Origin: Actinomycetota bacterium
GTDB taxonomy: Bacteria > Actinomycetota > Humimicrobiia > Humimicrobiales > Humimicrobiaceae
DNA length: 30,813 nucleotides
Assembly (NCBI GenBank): GCA_018400395.1
Contig: JAGYMN010000004.1
Location: 1-30,813, forward strand
Direction: 5' to 3'
Each line of letters opens with the position of its first letter. The stretch's first letter is position 1. The notes beneath the pieces were generated by a model that was given only the letters and a program-made list of their open reading frames with translations, searched no databases and was not told the origin of the DNA. A program made the translations under genes and the position numbers. Positions 1-7,409 of the stretch are shown piece after piece.

Positions 1-2
1 TT

Positions 3-101
3 TGTTTAGATTCCAATATTCCAAATAAAAAAGTATTTTTTAAAAAATTAATAGTTTACATAATATATATTATCGGAAGTAATAAGGATAAGTTATTTTA
101 G
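3..101 (+). CDS. possible C-terminal end of a gene cut by the left edge
   Basis: One plus-strand frame is open from the left edge to a TAG at 99-101 (32 visible codons), with a hydrophobic stretch near the middle (VYIIYIIG). It would converge on dut. A frame this short in such AT-rich sequence could be chance, and no family can be recognised. It is recorded only because the first 150 bases contain nothing else. Confidence 0.15.
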   Translation, partial: CLDSNIPNKKVFFKKLIVYIIYIIGSNKDKLF

Positions 102-150
102 TGGTAATATTCTTTTTTGTTTTAATTAATATAAATAATTTTAAAAAATT

Positions 151-582
151 TTAACCGGTGCTGCCGAATCCATCTTCGCCTCTGATAGTTTTATCAAGTT
201 GTTCTGTTATCTGTATATCAGCATACTCAACTTTTTGTATTACAAGCTGACAGATCTTATCACCACGTTTTATTATGATATTATTATTTCTATCCAGATT
301 TATTAAAATAACACTTACTTCGCCGCGGTATCCTGAATCGATCAACCCGGGAGTATTTAATAGGCTCAGACCACTTTTTAATGCAAGCCCTGACTTTGGC
401 TGCAAAAAACCTGCATAACCATCAGGTATGGCTATCTTTATACCTGTAGGGACTTTAACCCTCTCAAATGGCCTTATAATGCAATCTGTTGAGCTGTAAA
501 GGTCAAGTCCAGCATCTCCTTTATGAGCATAATCAGGTGTTTTTAATTTACTGTCAAGTTTCTTTATTTTTATTAATAACAC
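151..582 (-). CDS. dut: dUTP diphosphatase (dUTPase)
   Basis: Hydrolyses dUTP to dUMP and pyrophosphate, keeping uracil out of DNA and feeding thymidylate synthesis; a homotrimer in this family. The 143 residues match the usual length, and the five trimeric dUTPase motifs are visible in order: GDAGLDLYS (22-30), PKSGLALKSG (about 62-71), the uracil/sugar motif with IDSGYRGE (about 81-88), RGDKICQLVI (about 106-115), and the P-loop-like tail GEDGFGSTG at the C-terminus. The start is GTG (580-582), preceded by an AAGG-type ribosome binding site. It lies downstream of the SOS-regulated membrane gene on the same strand but is separated by 150 bases, so co-transcription is uncertain. Identification is firm. 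Confidence 0.95.
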   Translation of the reverse strand: MLLIKIKKLDSKLKTPDYAHKGDAGLDLYSSTDCIIRPFERVKVPTGIKIAIPDGYAGFLQPKSGLALKSGLSLLNTPGLIDSGYRGEVSVILINLDRNNNIIIKRGDKICQLVIQKVEYADIQITEQLDKTIRGEDGFGSTG

Positions 583-732
583 TTCAGGCCCTTTCTTATA
601 AATAAATATTTACAGATATCAGATAATGTAATTATTTAATAAAATTAAATAAAAAAAATTAATATAAGAATTGATTTTATATTATCTTTGAAAAAGATAA
701 CATGAATTTATTATTTGATCTATAATCTGGTA

Positions 733-1032
733 TTAATTTGATTTAAATACAGGTATCAAAACCGTACTTTCATCAATAAAATTTGATGATAAGTTATTTA
801 CTCTTTTTAATTCACTCAAGAATATATCTTTTTCATAAGGATTAGAGTATCTGTCGGCCAGCTTGTTTATATCAATTCCTTCATTTATGCTAACCCTTGC
901 ATATCTTATAGTGCTTATTCCATTAAATTTATAACGGTTGCTGTAAAAAGCCAAGATAACCAGTATGCTTACTATAACTATTAAAACTATCATGAAAAAC
1001 TTCTTTATACCAATTGCTATTGCTGTTTTCAT
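733..1032 (-). CDS. SOS-controlled membrane/LysM protein, YneA-like cell-division suppressor
   Basis: A 99-residue protein with a short N-terminus, one transmembrane segment (about residues 11-30, rich in I/V/L), then an extracytoplasmic segment (about 44-95) patterned like a LysM peptidoglycan-binding domain: an early V-x-x-x-E-G-I turn, a central L-K-R-V-N-N-L, and a final V-L-I-P-V. This architecture matches Bacillus YneA and the actinobacterial LysM gene beside lexA, which delay division during DNA damage. Two LexA operators sit over its promoter (1076-1118). The ATG at 1030-1032 has an AAAAGGAG site eight bases upstream. Family assignment rests on architecture, regulation and nearness to lexA, because LysM conservation is weak in so short a protein. 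The division-inhibitor role is inference. Confidence 0.7.
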   Translation of the reverse strand: MKTAIAIGIKKFFMIVLIVIVSILVILAFYSNRYKFNGISTIRYARVSINEGIDINKLADRYSNPYEKDIFLSELKRVNNLSSNFIDESTVLIPVFKSN

Positions 1033-1075
1033 ATAATAATCTCCTTTTGCATTACTAAAAAACTATATTCTACTG

Positions 1076-1118
1076 CGAACATATGTTTGTATATATAATA
1101 TAACCGAACATATGTTTG
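1076..1118. promoter_or_regulatory. double LexA operator (SOS boxes)
   Basis: Two identical 14-base boxes, CGAACATATGTTTG, occur at 1076-1089 and 1105-1118, 29 bases apart start to start. They fit the Gram-positive LexA consensus (CGAAC-N4-GTTYG), and a third related box precedes lexA. The distal box fills the spacer between the -35 and -10 of the minus-strand promoter and the proximal one lies just after the -10, so LexA binding should block transcription of the LysM gene. Confidence 0.88.
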
Positions 1119-1124
1119 TGTCAA
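1095..1124 (-). promoter_or_regulatory. sigma-70-type promoter of the SOS LysM gene
   Basis: Read on the minus strand, a perfect TTGACA lies at 1124-1119. An AT-rich -10 follows: TATTAT at 1100-1095 (18-base spacer) or TATATT at 1102-1097 (16-base spacer). A LexA box occupies the spacer. The expected start near 1088-1090 gives a leader of roughly 55-60 bases before the ATG. Confidence 0.7.
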
Positions 1125-1185
1125 CATTTTTTTATATATAAATTTAAAAAAAATTATTACTTTTTTACTTATTTTGTTAAAATGG

Positions 1186-1210
1186 TTGTTATTTCTAATA
1201 ACAATTTTTT
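1186..1210 (+). promoter_or_regulatory. hairpin with T-run in the ilvC leader
   Basis: TTGTTATT (1186-1193), a three-base loop, AATAACAA (1197-1204), then six T (1205-1210): a perfect 8-bp inverted repeat with a U-tract, 38 bases before the ilvC ATG. The stem is all A/T except one pair, so as a terminator it would be weak. It could be an attenuator, an operator palindrome, or an AT-rich coincidence. Confidence 0.3.
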
Positions 1211-1248
1211 AATTAAATATTGATTATAAATCTAAAAAGGAAGGCAAA

Positions 1249-2247
1249 ATGGCAGAGATTTTCTATGACAAAGACATAAATATGGAAATCCTTAAAGGAA
1301 AGAAAATATCTATAATTGGATATGGAAGCCAGGGTCATGCCCATGCCCAGAATCTCAGGGATAGCGGCATGGATATTATCGTAGCAGCAAGGGAAGGCAG
1401 CAATACATGGAAGATAGTTGAAGAAAAGGGATTTAAAGTAACTACAGCTGATAAGGCTGCGGCTGAGGGTGATATTATAATGATACTTGTCCCCGATCAT
1501 GTCCAGCCTGATATTTATAATAAAGATATAGCTCCTAATCTTAAAAAAGGAAATGTTATATGTTTTGCCCACGGATTTAATATTCATTATAATCAAATAA
1601 TACCCGAAAGTGATATTGATGTAATAATGATAGCTCCAAAAGGTCCTGGCCACATAGTAAGAAGAATGTTTACGGAAGGAAGCGGCGTGCCTTCTATTAT
1701 AGCCGTCCATCAGGACTACTCTGGTAAAGCAAAAGATTATGCCCTTGCTTATGCCAGGGGCATAGGAGCGGGAAGAGTCGGCATTATTACAACAACTTTT
1801 GAGGAAGAAACAGAAACAGATCTATTTGGTGAGCAGGCTGTTCTGTGCGGGGGTACAACGGAACTTATAAAAGCAGGTTTTGATACTCTTGTAGAAGCAG
1901 GCTACCAGCCTGAAATAGCTTACTTTGAAGTTTTGAATGAACTTAAACTTATAGTAGATCTAATATATGAAGGTGGAATATCCTGGATGAGGTATTCCAT
2001 AAGTGATACTGCTGAATATGGAGATATGGTAAAGGGAAAAGAGATAATAACAGAAGAAACAAGAAAAACAATGAAAAGAATTTTAAAAGATATACAGACA
2101 GGAATATTTGCCAGGGACTGGATACTTGAAAATAAGGCCGGAAGGCCTAATTATACGGCAATTAAGAAAAAAGAGCATGAACATCTTATAGAGAAAGTTG
2201 GAAAAAAATTAAGAGAGATGATGCCCTGGATAAAAAAAGCTGAATAA
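1249..2247 (+). CDS. ilvC: ketol-acid reductoisomerase, class I
   Basis: Second common step of valine, leucine and isoleucine synthesis: Mg-dependent alkyl migration and NADPH reduction of acetolactate or acetohydroxybutyrate. The 332 residues match the short class I family. The N-terminal Rossmann domain has GYGSQGHAHA from residue 24, with R48 and S51 in the loop expected to bind the NADP phosphate. The C-terminal knotted domain has the metal ligands D191 and E195 in DLFGEQ and a second acidic set in ELKLIVD (from 231). The start is an ATG preceded by an AAGGAAGG-type site. It stands alone, with no ilvB, ilvN or leu genes in view, lodged between two SOS-regulated genes. Confidence 0.97.
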   Translation: MAEIFYDKDINMEILKGKKISIIGYGSQGHAHAQNLRDSGMDIIVAAREGSNTWKIVEEKGFKVTTADKAAAEGDIIMILVPDHVQPDIYNKDIAPNLKKGNVICFAHGFNIHYNQIIPESDIDVIMIAPKGPGHIVRRMFTEGSGVPSIIAVHQDYSGKAKDYALAYARGIGAGRVGIITTTFEEETETDLFGEQAVLCGGTTELIKAGFDTLVEAGYQPEIAYFEVLNELKLIVDLIYEGGISWMRYSISDTAEYGDMVKGKEIITEETRKTMKRILKDIQTGIFARDWILENKAGRPNYTAIKKKEHEHLIEKVGKKLREMMPWIKKAE

Positions 2248-2306
2248 TTTATAAAATAGTACATTTTTAAAAAGCGAACCTTTGTTTGCTATGGGTCAGC
2301 TTTTTT
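2233..2306 (+). terminator. possible ilvC terminator folded from the lexA promoter region
   Basis: The ilvC coding end holds AAAAAAGCTGA (2233-2243). Its exact complement TCAGCTTTTTT lies at 2296-2306, giving an 11-bp stem ending in six T. Inside the 52-base loop the LexA operator can form a smaller hairpin (AGCGAAC with GTTTGCT, one G-U pair). The long loop makes efficient termination uncertain, but the symmetry is perfect. Confidence 0.35.
2275..2288. promoter_or_regulatory. LexA operator of lexA
   Basis: CGAACCTTTGTTTG at 2275-2288 has the same half-sites as the two boxes at 1076-1118 with a different four-base centre. It overlaps the -35 region of the lexA promoter, the expected arrangement for autorepression. 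Confidence 0.85.
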
Positions 2307-2314
2307 GATATAAT
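2286..2314 (+). promoter_or_regulatory. lexA promoter
   Basis: A consensus -10 TATAAT at 2309-2314 lies 17 bases after TTGCTA (2286-2291), which overlaps the LexA box. Transcription should start near 2320-2321, only about five bases before the ATG at 2326. Confidence 0.75.
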
Positions 2315-2325
2315 TATCAAAAATT

Positions 2326-2976
2326 ATGAAATTAACTGATAAAAATCCAAAAATAGGCACCAGGCAAAGAAAAATACTTGAGTTTATATATAACAGAATA
2401 AAGCTGGATGGATATCCCCCTTCGGTAAGAGAGATTGCAGAAGCAGTCGGCTTAAGTTCATCTGCAACAGTTCATTCTCATCTTAAAAAATTACAAGAAC
2501 TTGGATATATTAAAAGGGACGCTTCAAAACCCCGTGCAATATCGCTTATATCTACTGGCATGGATTTGCATGAAAATATTGAAAGACATTCTGGTGATCT
2601 GATATTTGTTCCTATTATAGGCAGTGTCGCTGCAGGCAAACCTATTCTAGCAGAAGAAAACATAGAAGATTATTTTCCTTTGACCCAGGATTTTGTAAGA
2701 GGAAAACATGACATATTTATGCTTAATGTTCATGGTGACAGCATGGTAAATGCTGGCATCCTGGACAGGGACCTTTTAATAGTAAGAAAACAAAACACTG
2801 CAATAAACGGCGAGATAGTAGTTGCACTGCTTGAAGATGAGGCTACTGTTAAAAGGTTTTATAAGGGTGAATCTGAAATAAAGCTAATTCCTGAAAATGA
2901 CTATATGGAGCCAATAGTGGTTAAGGAAATAAAGATCCTTGGAAAAGTCATAGGAATTATAAGGAAATATTTCTAG
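2326..2976 (+). CDS. lexA: LexA, SOS repressor with self-cleavage domain
   Basis: Repressor of DNA-damage genes that cleaves itself when stimulated by RecA filaments. The 216 residues comprise an N-terminal winged helix (about 10-70; PPSVREIAEAVGLSS then TVHSHLKKLQELGYI) and a C-terminal S24 peptidase fold. The cleavage bond is A103-G104 in VAAGKP, the nucleophile is S139 in GDSM, and the general base is K176 in ATVKRF, so auto-cleavage should work. No ribosome binding site precedes the ATG, and the promoter places the mRNA start about five bases upstream, so the mRNA is probably leaderless or nearly so. A LexA box overlaps the promoter. The last four bases overlap the end of the convergent hflX. 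Confidence 0.97.
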   Translation: MKLTDKNPKIGTRQRKILEFIYNRIKLDGYPPSVREIAEAVGLSSSATVHSHLKKLQELGYIKRDASKPRAISLISTGMDLHENIERHSGDLIFVPIIGSVAAGKPILAEENIEDYFPLTQDFVRGKHDIFMLNVHGDSMVNAGILDRDLLIVRKQNTAINGEIVVALLEDEATVKRFYKGESEIKLIPENDYMEPIVVKEIKILGKVIGIIRKYF

Positions 2977-4259
2977 GATATTTTTAGTTTTTCTTTATTA
3001 TAAATAAAGGGCAATAGCTGGTCTTTGTATTTTGGTTCTATATTAAGATCAAATAAAATACCATTTTCTGAATCTTTTCTATCCAGAACCTGGCATTTAT
3101 CATAAATAAAAGAAACAATTTTTTGGTTGCTATACGGTATTCTTATTTTTATATTCATATTATGTTTTTCAATAATTTTTTTAATCTTTAATTTTATTTC
3201 TTCCAGCCCGATTCCCTTTAAGGCAGACACAAAAAGAGCATTTCTGTATTTGAAATGCAGCCTTTTTAAAAGCTCAGGGCTGATTTTATCGATTTTATTA
3301 AATACTATAAAAAAAGGTTTGCCCCATACGTCAATTTCTTCTAAAACTTTTTTTACACTTAATATATCCGATTCAAAATTATTATTGCTTACATCAACAA
3401 CAATCAGCATTAGATCCGATATCCTTACTTCTTCCAGCGTGGATTTAAAAGCTGCTATTAGCTGATGAGGGAGCTTATCAATAAAGCCTACTGTATCTGT
3501 AATTAAAACTTCCGGTCTTGCATCGAGATTGAACTTTCTAGTAGTAGAATCGAGGGTTGAAAAAAGCATATTTTTAACATAGACTTCAGATTTTGTAAGG
3601 GAATTTAATAGAGTGGATTTACCGCTGTTTGTATACCCGACAAGCGCTATTTGAAAAATATTATTTTTTCTACTTTTTCTCTGTGTTACCCTCTGAACAG
3701 ATATTTTATCAATCTTTTTTCTCAGGCTGATAATCCTATTTCTAATTTTTCTTCTATCTACCTCAAGTTTTGTCTCTCCCGGTCCTCTTGTACCTATTCC
3801 GCCACCGAGTCTTGAAAGTTCTATGCCCTTTCCTGTCAATCTGGGAAGAAGATAGTCTAACTGTGCAAGCTCGACCTGTAATTTACCTTCTTTACTATTC
3901 GCCCTCTGTGCAAATATATCAAGTATAAGAGCAGTCCTGTCCAGTACCTTTCTATTTAATTTACCATTCAGGTTCCTCTGCTGTGTTGGAGTTATTTCAT
4001 CATCAAAGACAACAAGTTCAATATCTTCTTCTTCCAATATACTCTTTATATTATCTAATCTTCCACTGCTTATAAAATATTTTGGATTTGGTTTTTCCTG
4101 CCTGTATCTAAGGATTTTCCCGATTTCTGCACCTGCGCTAATTATAAGGCTTGCTAGCTCTTCAATATTATTTGAATGTTCCCTTCTCTCTGACTTATCT
4201 TCCTTTTTTATATTACCTTTAAATTCAATAAATATTAAAAGTGCTTTTTCTTTTGTCAT
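2973..4259 (-). CDS. hflX: GTPase HflX, ribosome-splitting factor
   Basis: Ribosome-associated GTPase that splits stalled or hibernating 70S/50S particles in characterised members. The 428 residues have an N-terminal HflX domain (about 1-110), a coiled linker with the conserved glycine-rich LGGGIGTRGPGE (151-162), then the GTPase core: G1 GYTNSGKS (208-215), G3 DTVGF (255-259), G4 NKID (321-324), G5 SALKG (345-349), followed by a small C-terminal domain. It is the last gene of the rny-led operon and converges with lexA, overlapping four bases. The purine-rich AAGAGGTG lies about 16 bases upstream of the ATG, further than usual, and no better in-frame start is visible. Confidence 0.96.
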   Translation of the reverse strand: MTKEKALLIFIEFKGNIKKEDKSERREHSNNIEELASLIISAGAEIGKILRYRQEKPNPKYFISSGRLDNIKSILEEEDIELVVFDDEITPTQQRNLNGKLNRKVLDRTALILDIFAQRANSKEGKLQVELAQLDYLLPRLTGKGIELSRLGGGIGTRGPGETKLEVDRRKIRNRIISLRKKIDKISVQRVTQRKSRKNNIFQIALVGYTNSGKSTLLNSLTKSEVYVKNMLFSTLDSTTRKFNLDARPEVLITDTVGFIDKLPHQLIAAFKSTLEEVRISDLMLIVVDVSNNNFESDILSVKKVLEEIDVWGKPFFIVFNKIDKISPELLKRLHFKYRNALFVSALKGIGLEEIKLKIKKIIEKHNMNIKIRIPYSNQKIVSFIYDKCQVLDRKDSENGILFDLNIEPKYKDQLLPFIYNKEKLKIS

Positions 4260-4301
4260 ATATAAATCTTTGATACACCTCTTAAAAAATTTTAAATTCT
4301 C

Positions 4302-5465
4302 TTATAAAGAATCTTTAATCCTTTTAAGCGCTTCCTCTAATCTTGCATCTTCTATTGTGAGCGAAATCCTAAAATACCCCTCTCCCTGTTTTCCATAAGA
4401 ACTTCCTGGTGTTACTACTACATCAGCCTTATTAAGTACCAGCTCAGCAAATGACCTTGATGTATAACCTTCTGGAACTTTTGCCCATATATATATAGTA
4501 GCATTAGAAGTATAATAATCAATTCCTATATTATCAAGAATGGAAGCCGTCATATCTCTTCGCTTCTTATATATAATATTGTTATTTCTGCTGTATTTTT
4601 CATAATTTTTAAAAGCTTCTGCTGCTGCATACTGAATGGCATTGAAAACTCCTGAGTCCACATTTGTTTTATATTTTCCCAGGCTTGATATTATTTCCTT
4701 ATTCCCGACAGCACAGCCTATCCTCCAGCCGGTCATATTAAATGTCTTTGAAAGCGAATAAAATTCTATACCGACATCCTTTGCGCCATCCGCATTCAGG
4801 AAACTGCACGGTTTACTGCTGCCAAAATATGTGTCTGCATATGCATTATCATGACAGACTATTATGTTATTTTTTTCTGCAAAACTTACTATTATTTCAA
4901 AAAAATCACTGCTGCAGACTGCAGATGTTGGGTTATTCGGGTAATTTATATGCATCAATTTAGCTTTTCTAGCAATTTTTTTATCTATACCATCAAGGTC
5001 TATCAAATAATTATTTTCTTCCTTCAGGGGCATAGAATATATTCTGCCGCCTGCAAACACTGTTCCAATAGAGTACACGGGATAAGATGGATCTGGTATC
5101 AGTGCATAATCGCCTTCATCAATAAAAACATATGAAATATTGGCAATGCCTTCTTTCGCTCCTATTAATGAAATAATCTCGGTTTCGGGATCGAGCTTTA
5201 TTTTAAACCTTTTCATATAATACTCTGCAACTGCTTCTTTAAAATAGTCCAGCCCGTAGCTTGAAGGATAGCGATGATTTTCAGGATTCTCTGCTGCTTT
5301 TTGCAGCTTTCTTACGATTCCTTCCGGAGTAGGAATATCAGGGTCTCCTATACCAAGACTTATTACATCTATTCCCCTGCTTCTTTTTTTCCTTATTATC
5401 CTGTCTATTTCTGCAAATAAATAGGGAGGCAGCTCTCTTAATCTCCGTGATTCCTCAAATTTCAT
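4302..5465 (-). CDS. dapL: LL-diaminopimelate aminotransferase (class I/II aminotransferase)
   Basis: PLP enzyme predicted to convert tetrahydrodipicolinate and glutamate directly to LL-diaminopimelate, bypassing the succinylase or acetylase branch. Fold-type I features (numbered from an upstream ATG six codons earlier): GIGDPD (44-49), the NYPNNPTS box (180-187), DNAY (212-215), and the PLP lysine K246 in SLSKTFNMTGWRIG. The N-terminal LPPYLFAEIDR is typical of DapL. I place the start at the ATG of MKFEESRR (5463-5465), which has AAAGGA nine bases upstream; the upstream ATG at 5481-5483 has no ribosome binding site. The neighbouring dapF supports the assignment. A related aspartate- or alanine-type aminotransferase cannot be excluded by sequence alone. 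Confidence 0.83.
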   Translation of the reverse strand: MKFEESRRLRELPPYLFAEIDRIIRKKRSRGIDVISLGIGDPDIPTPEGIVRKLQKAAENPENHRYPSSYGLDYFKEAVAEYYMKRFKIKLDPETEIISLIGAKEGIANISYVFIDEGDYALIPDPSYPVYSIGTVFAGGRIYSMPLKEENNYLIDLDGIDKKIARKAKLMHINYPNNPTSAVCSSDFFEIIVSFAEKNNIIVCHDNAYADTYFGSSKPCSFLNADGAKDVGIEFYSLSKTFNMTGWRIGCAVGNKEIISSLGKYKTNVDSGVFNAIQYAAAEAFKNYEKYSRNNNIIYKKRRDMTASILDNIGIDYYTSNATIYIWAKVPEGYTSRSFAELVLNKADVVVTPGSSYGKQGEGYFRISLTIEDARLEEALKRIKDSL

Positions 5466-5521
5466 CCTATAAATTCCTTTCATGAATAAAAAACAATAAT
5501 TTTGCTAAAAATTTGCCTGGA

Positions 5522-6388
5522 TCAAAAGTAATAAACTCCATCAAACGAATGCTGCACAGTACCTTCAAGGAATATTGTGCCATCAGGTGTTTTCCATGAA
5601 ACATACAAAACTCCACCCCGGGCATTTACCTTTACAGTTGGTGATTTGATTTTACCAAGCTTTATAGAACATACTCCTGAAGCGCATGCCCCTGTCCCGC
5701 AGGCAAGGGTCTCCCCTACTCCTCTTTCCCATACTCTCATATCCAGCTGATTTTCATCTCTTATTTTAAGGAATTCAACATTAGTCTTTTCCGGAAAAAT
5801 AATATTTCTCTCAATAACAGGTCCCCATTTATCAACCGGTATATCCTGGAGATCTTCATCTTTATCTATGAATATAACACAGTGAGGATTTCCTGCTGAG
5901 ACACAGTTTATATCAAAATCTCCTACCTCGGTTGAAAGTCTGTATCCAAAAACTTCAGGGGAATCTATATTTACCGGTATGTCGTCTGTTTTAAAAATTG
6001 GCCTGCCCATATCCACTGTTATGCTGCCGGGTATTCCATCCTTTATCTCCATTTTAATATCTCTTTTTCCCGCAAGGGTCTCTATGCATAATCTGTTATT
6101 GCTGCTCAGTCCTTTTTCATATATGAAAGCGGTCATGCATCTTATCCCATTTCCGCACATACCCGCTACACTTCCGTCCTTATTATAATAATCCATAAAG
6201 AAATCTGCTTTCTCTGACTTTCTTACAATTATCAGTCCGTCAGCACCTATGCCGAAATGCCTGTCACATATGTTTTTTATCTGATCTTCTGAAAACGATA
6301 TCTTATTTGCTGTCCCATCTATTATCACAAAATCATTACCCTGCCCATTAAATTTTGAAAACTCAAATTTTTTCATAATCAGATTCAT
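5522..6388 (-). CDS. dapF: diaminopimelate epimerase
   Basis: Interconverts LL- and meso-diaminopimelate, the precursor of lysine and of peptidoglycan cross-links. The 288 residues show the two pseudo-symmetric halves of the family. Both catalytic cysteines are present: C78 in GMCGNGIRC and C230 in ETLACGTGACAS. The signature GQGNDFVIIDG lies near the N-terminus and SAGNPHC at 164-170. The first ATG (6386-6388) lies inside the end of miaA, overlapping 26 bases; a second ATG at 6374-6376 (MKKFEF) is closer to the usual family start. Neither has a clear ribosome binding site, so translation is probably coupled to miaA. Together with dapL this gives the end of the aminotransferase route to meso-DAP. 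Confidence 0.96.
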   Translation of the reverse strand: MNLIMKKFEFSKFNGQGNDFVIIDGTANKISFSEDQIKNICDRHFGIGADGLIIVRKSEKADFFMDYYNKDGSVAGMCGNGIRCMTAFIYEKGLSSNNRLCIETLAGKRDIKMEIKDGIPGSITVDMGRPIFKTDDIPVNIDSPEVFGYRLSTEVGDFDINCVSAGNPHCVIFIDKDEDLQDIPVDKWGPVIERNIIFPEKTNVEFLKIRDENQLDMRVWERGVGETLACGTGACASGVCSIKLGKIKSPTVKVNARGGVLYVSWKTPDGTIFLEGTVQHSFDGVYYF

Positions 6389-7409
6389 TATTGATTATTT
6401 TTATTGTTTCTATTGCTAAGTCAATTATATTATCATATTTGTCTGCACTGAGCCAATTAATCCTCTTATCCCCCCTGAACCATGTCAGCTGTTTCTTTGC
6501 AAGTCTTCTGGTATTCTTTTTAATTAGTTCCCTGCATTCTTCAAGATTTATATTACCTTTTAAATATTCTATCACTTCTTTATATCCAACTGCCTGTTTT
6601 AAGCTTAACGAATCACCATAACCGTCATTGATTAGTTTATTCACCTCTTTTACCAGACCTTTTTTAAACATATCATCAACCCTTTTTTCTATGTCCCTGT
6701 AAAGAGATTTTCTTTCCTTTTTTAAGCCTATGAGAACAGAATTGAAAGAGTTTTTTCCCTTCCATGATCTCTGCATCTCAGAAAATGTTAAACCTGATTG
6801 GTTATAAACTTCAAGAGCTCTTATTATCCGCCTTATATCGTTTCTTTCTATTCTAAGTGCATAGGGCCTGTCAATTTTTAACAGGATATTATAATATTTA
6901 TCAGGTCCATATTTTTCTATATTTTTTTTGATTTCCTTCCTGAAGTCGCTGTCCTCTCCAGGTCCTTTATCCAGCCCGTCAATGACAGCCTTTATATACA
7001 GGCCAGATCCGCCTACTAATACCGGAATTTTCTCATTATTAAAAAATTCTCTATTTATTATCTCAACAGCAATATTTCTGAATTCCATAACTGTCAATTT
7101 ATGATCTGGATCAAAAATATTTACCATGAACTGGTTTATTTTTTTTGAATTAGTATTTAGCTTATCTGTCCCGATATCCATTCCGCGGTAAACCTGCATT
7201 GAATCCATCGAGATCAAATCAGTATTTAGCAGATCCGATATAGTTATCCCCAGTTTGCTCTTTCCCACACCTGTCGGACCACAAATCAAAATAATTTTTT
7301 TTGAAGTTTTAAGCTTACGGATAAGAATTTCCAGATTAATATAATCTTTATCAAGTGCTGATACAACTTTTCCCCTGTTTTTATTTTGCAGCGCATGCAT
7401 CCCTAACAT
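6363..7409 (-). CDS. miaA: tRNA dimethylallyltransferase
   Basis: Adds a dimethylallyl group to N6 of A37 in tRNAs reading UNN codons, giving i6A, the substrate of the adjacent MiaB. P-loop GPTGVGKS lies at 44-51; the MiaA motifs DSMQVYRGMDIGT (about 69-81) and VGGSGLYIKAV (about 132-142) follow, with the C-terminal substrate region ending in KKQLTWFRG. The 348 residues exceed the usual length because about 35 extra residues precede the P-loop, which normally begins near residue 10. The ATG at 7407-7409 has AAGGT five bases upstream and overlaps the end of miaB by 29 bases. No ATG, GTG or well-supported TTG occurs closer to the P-loop, so the extension is probably real. Confidence 0.95.
   Translation of the reverse strand: MLGMHALQNKNRGKVVSALDKDYINLEILIRKLKTSKKIILICGPTGVGKSKLGITISDLLNTDLISMDSMQVYRGMDIGTDKLNTNSKKINQFMVNIFDPDHKLTVMEFRNIAVEIINREFFNNEKIPVLVGGSGLYIKAVIDGLDKGPGEDSDFRKEIKKNIEKYGPDKYYNILLKIDRPYALRIERNDIRRIIRALEVYNQSGLTFSEMQRSWKGKNSFNSVLIGLKKERKSLYRDIEKRVDDMFKKGLVKEVNKLINDGYGDSLSLKQAVGYKEVIEYLKGNINLEECRELIKKNTRRLAKKQLTWFRGDKRINWLSADKYDNIIDLAIETIKIINNESDYEKI

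Noticed and set aside
682..700. Hairpin TTATCTT-TGAAA-AAGATAA between the LysM gene and dut as a terminator
   Set aside because: The 7-bp stem is AT-rich and not followed by a clear T-run in either direction.
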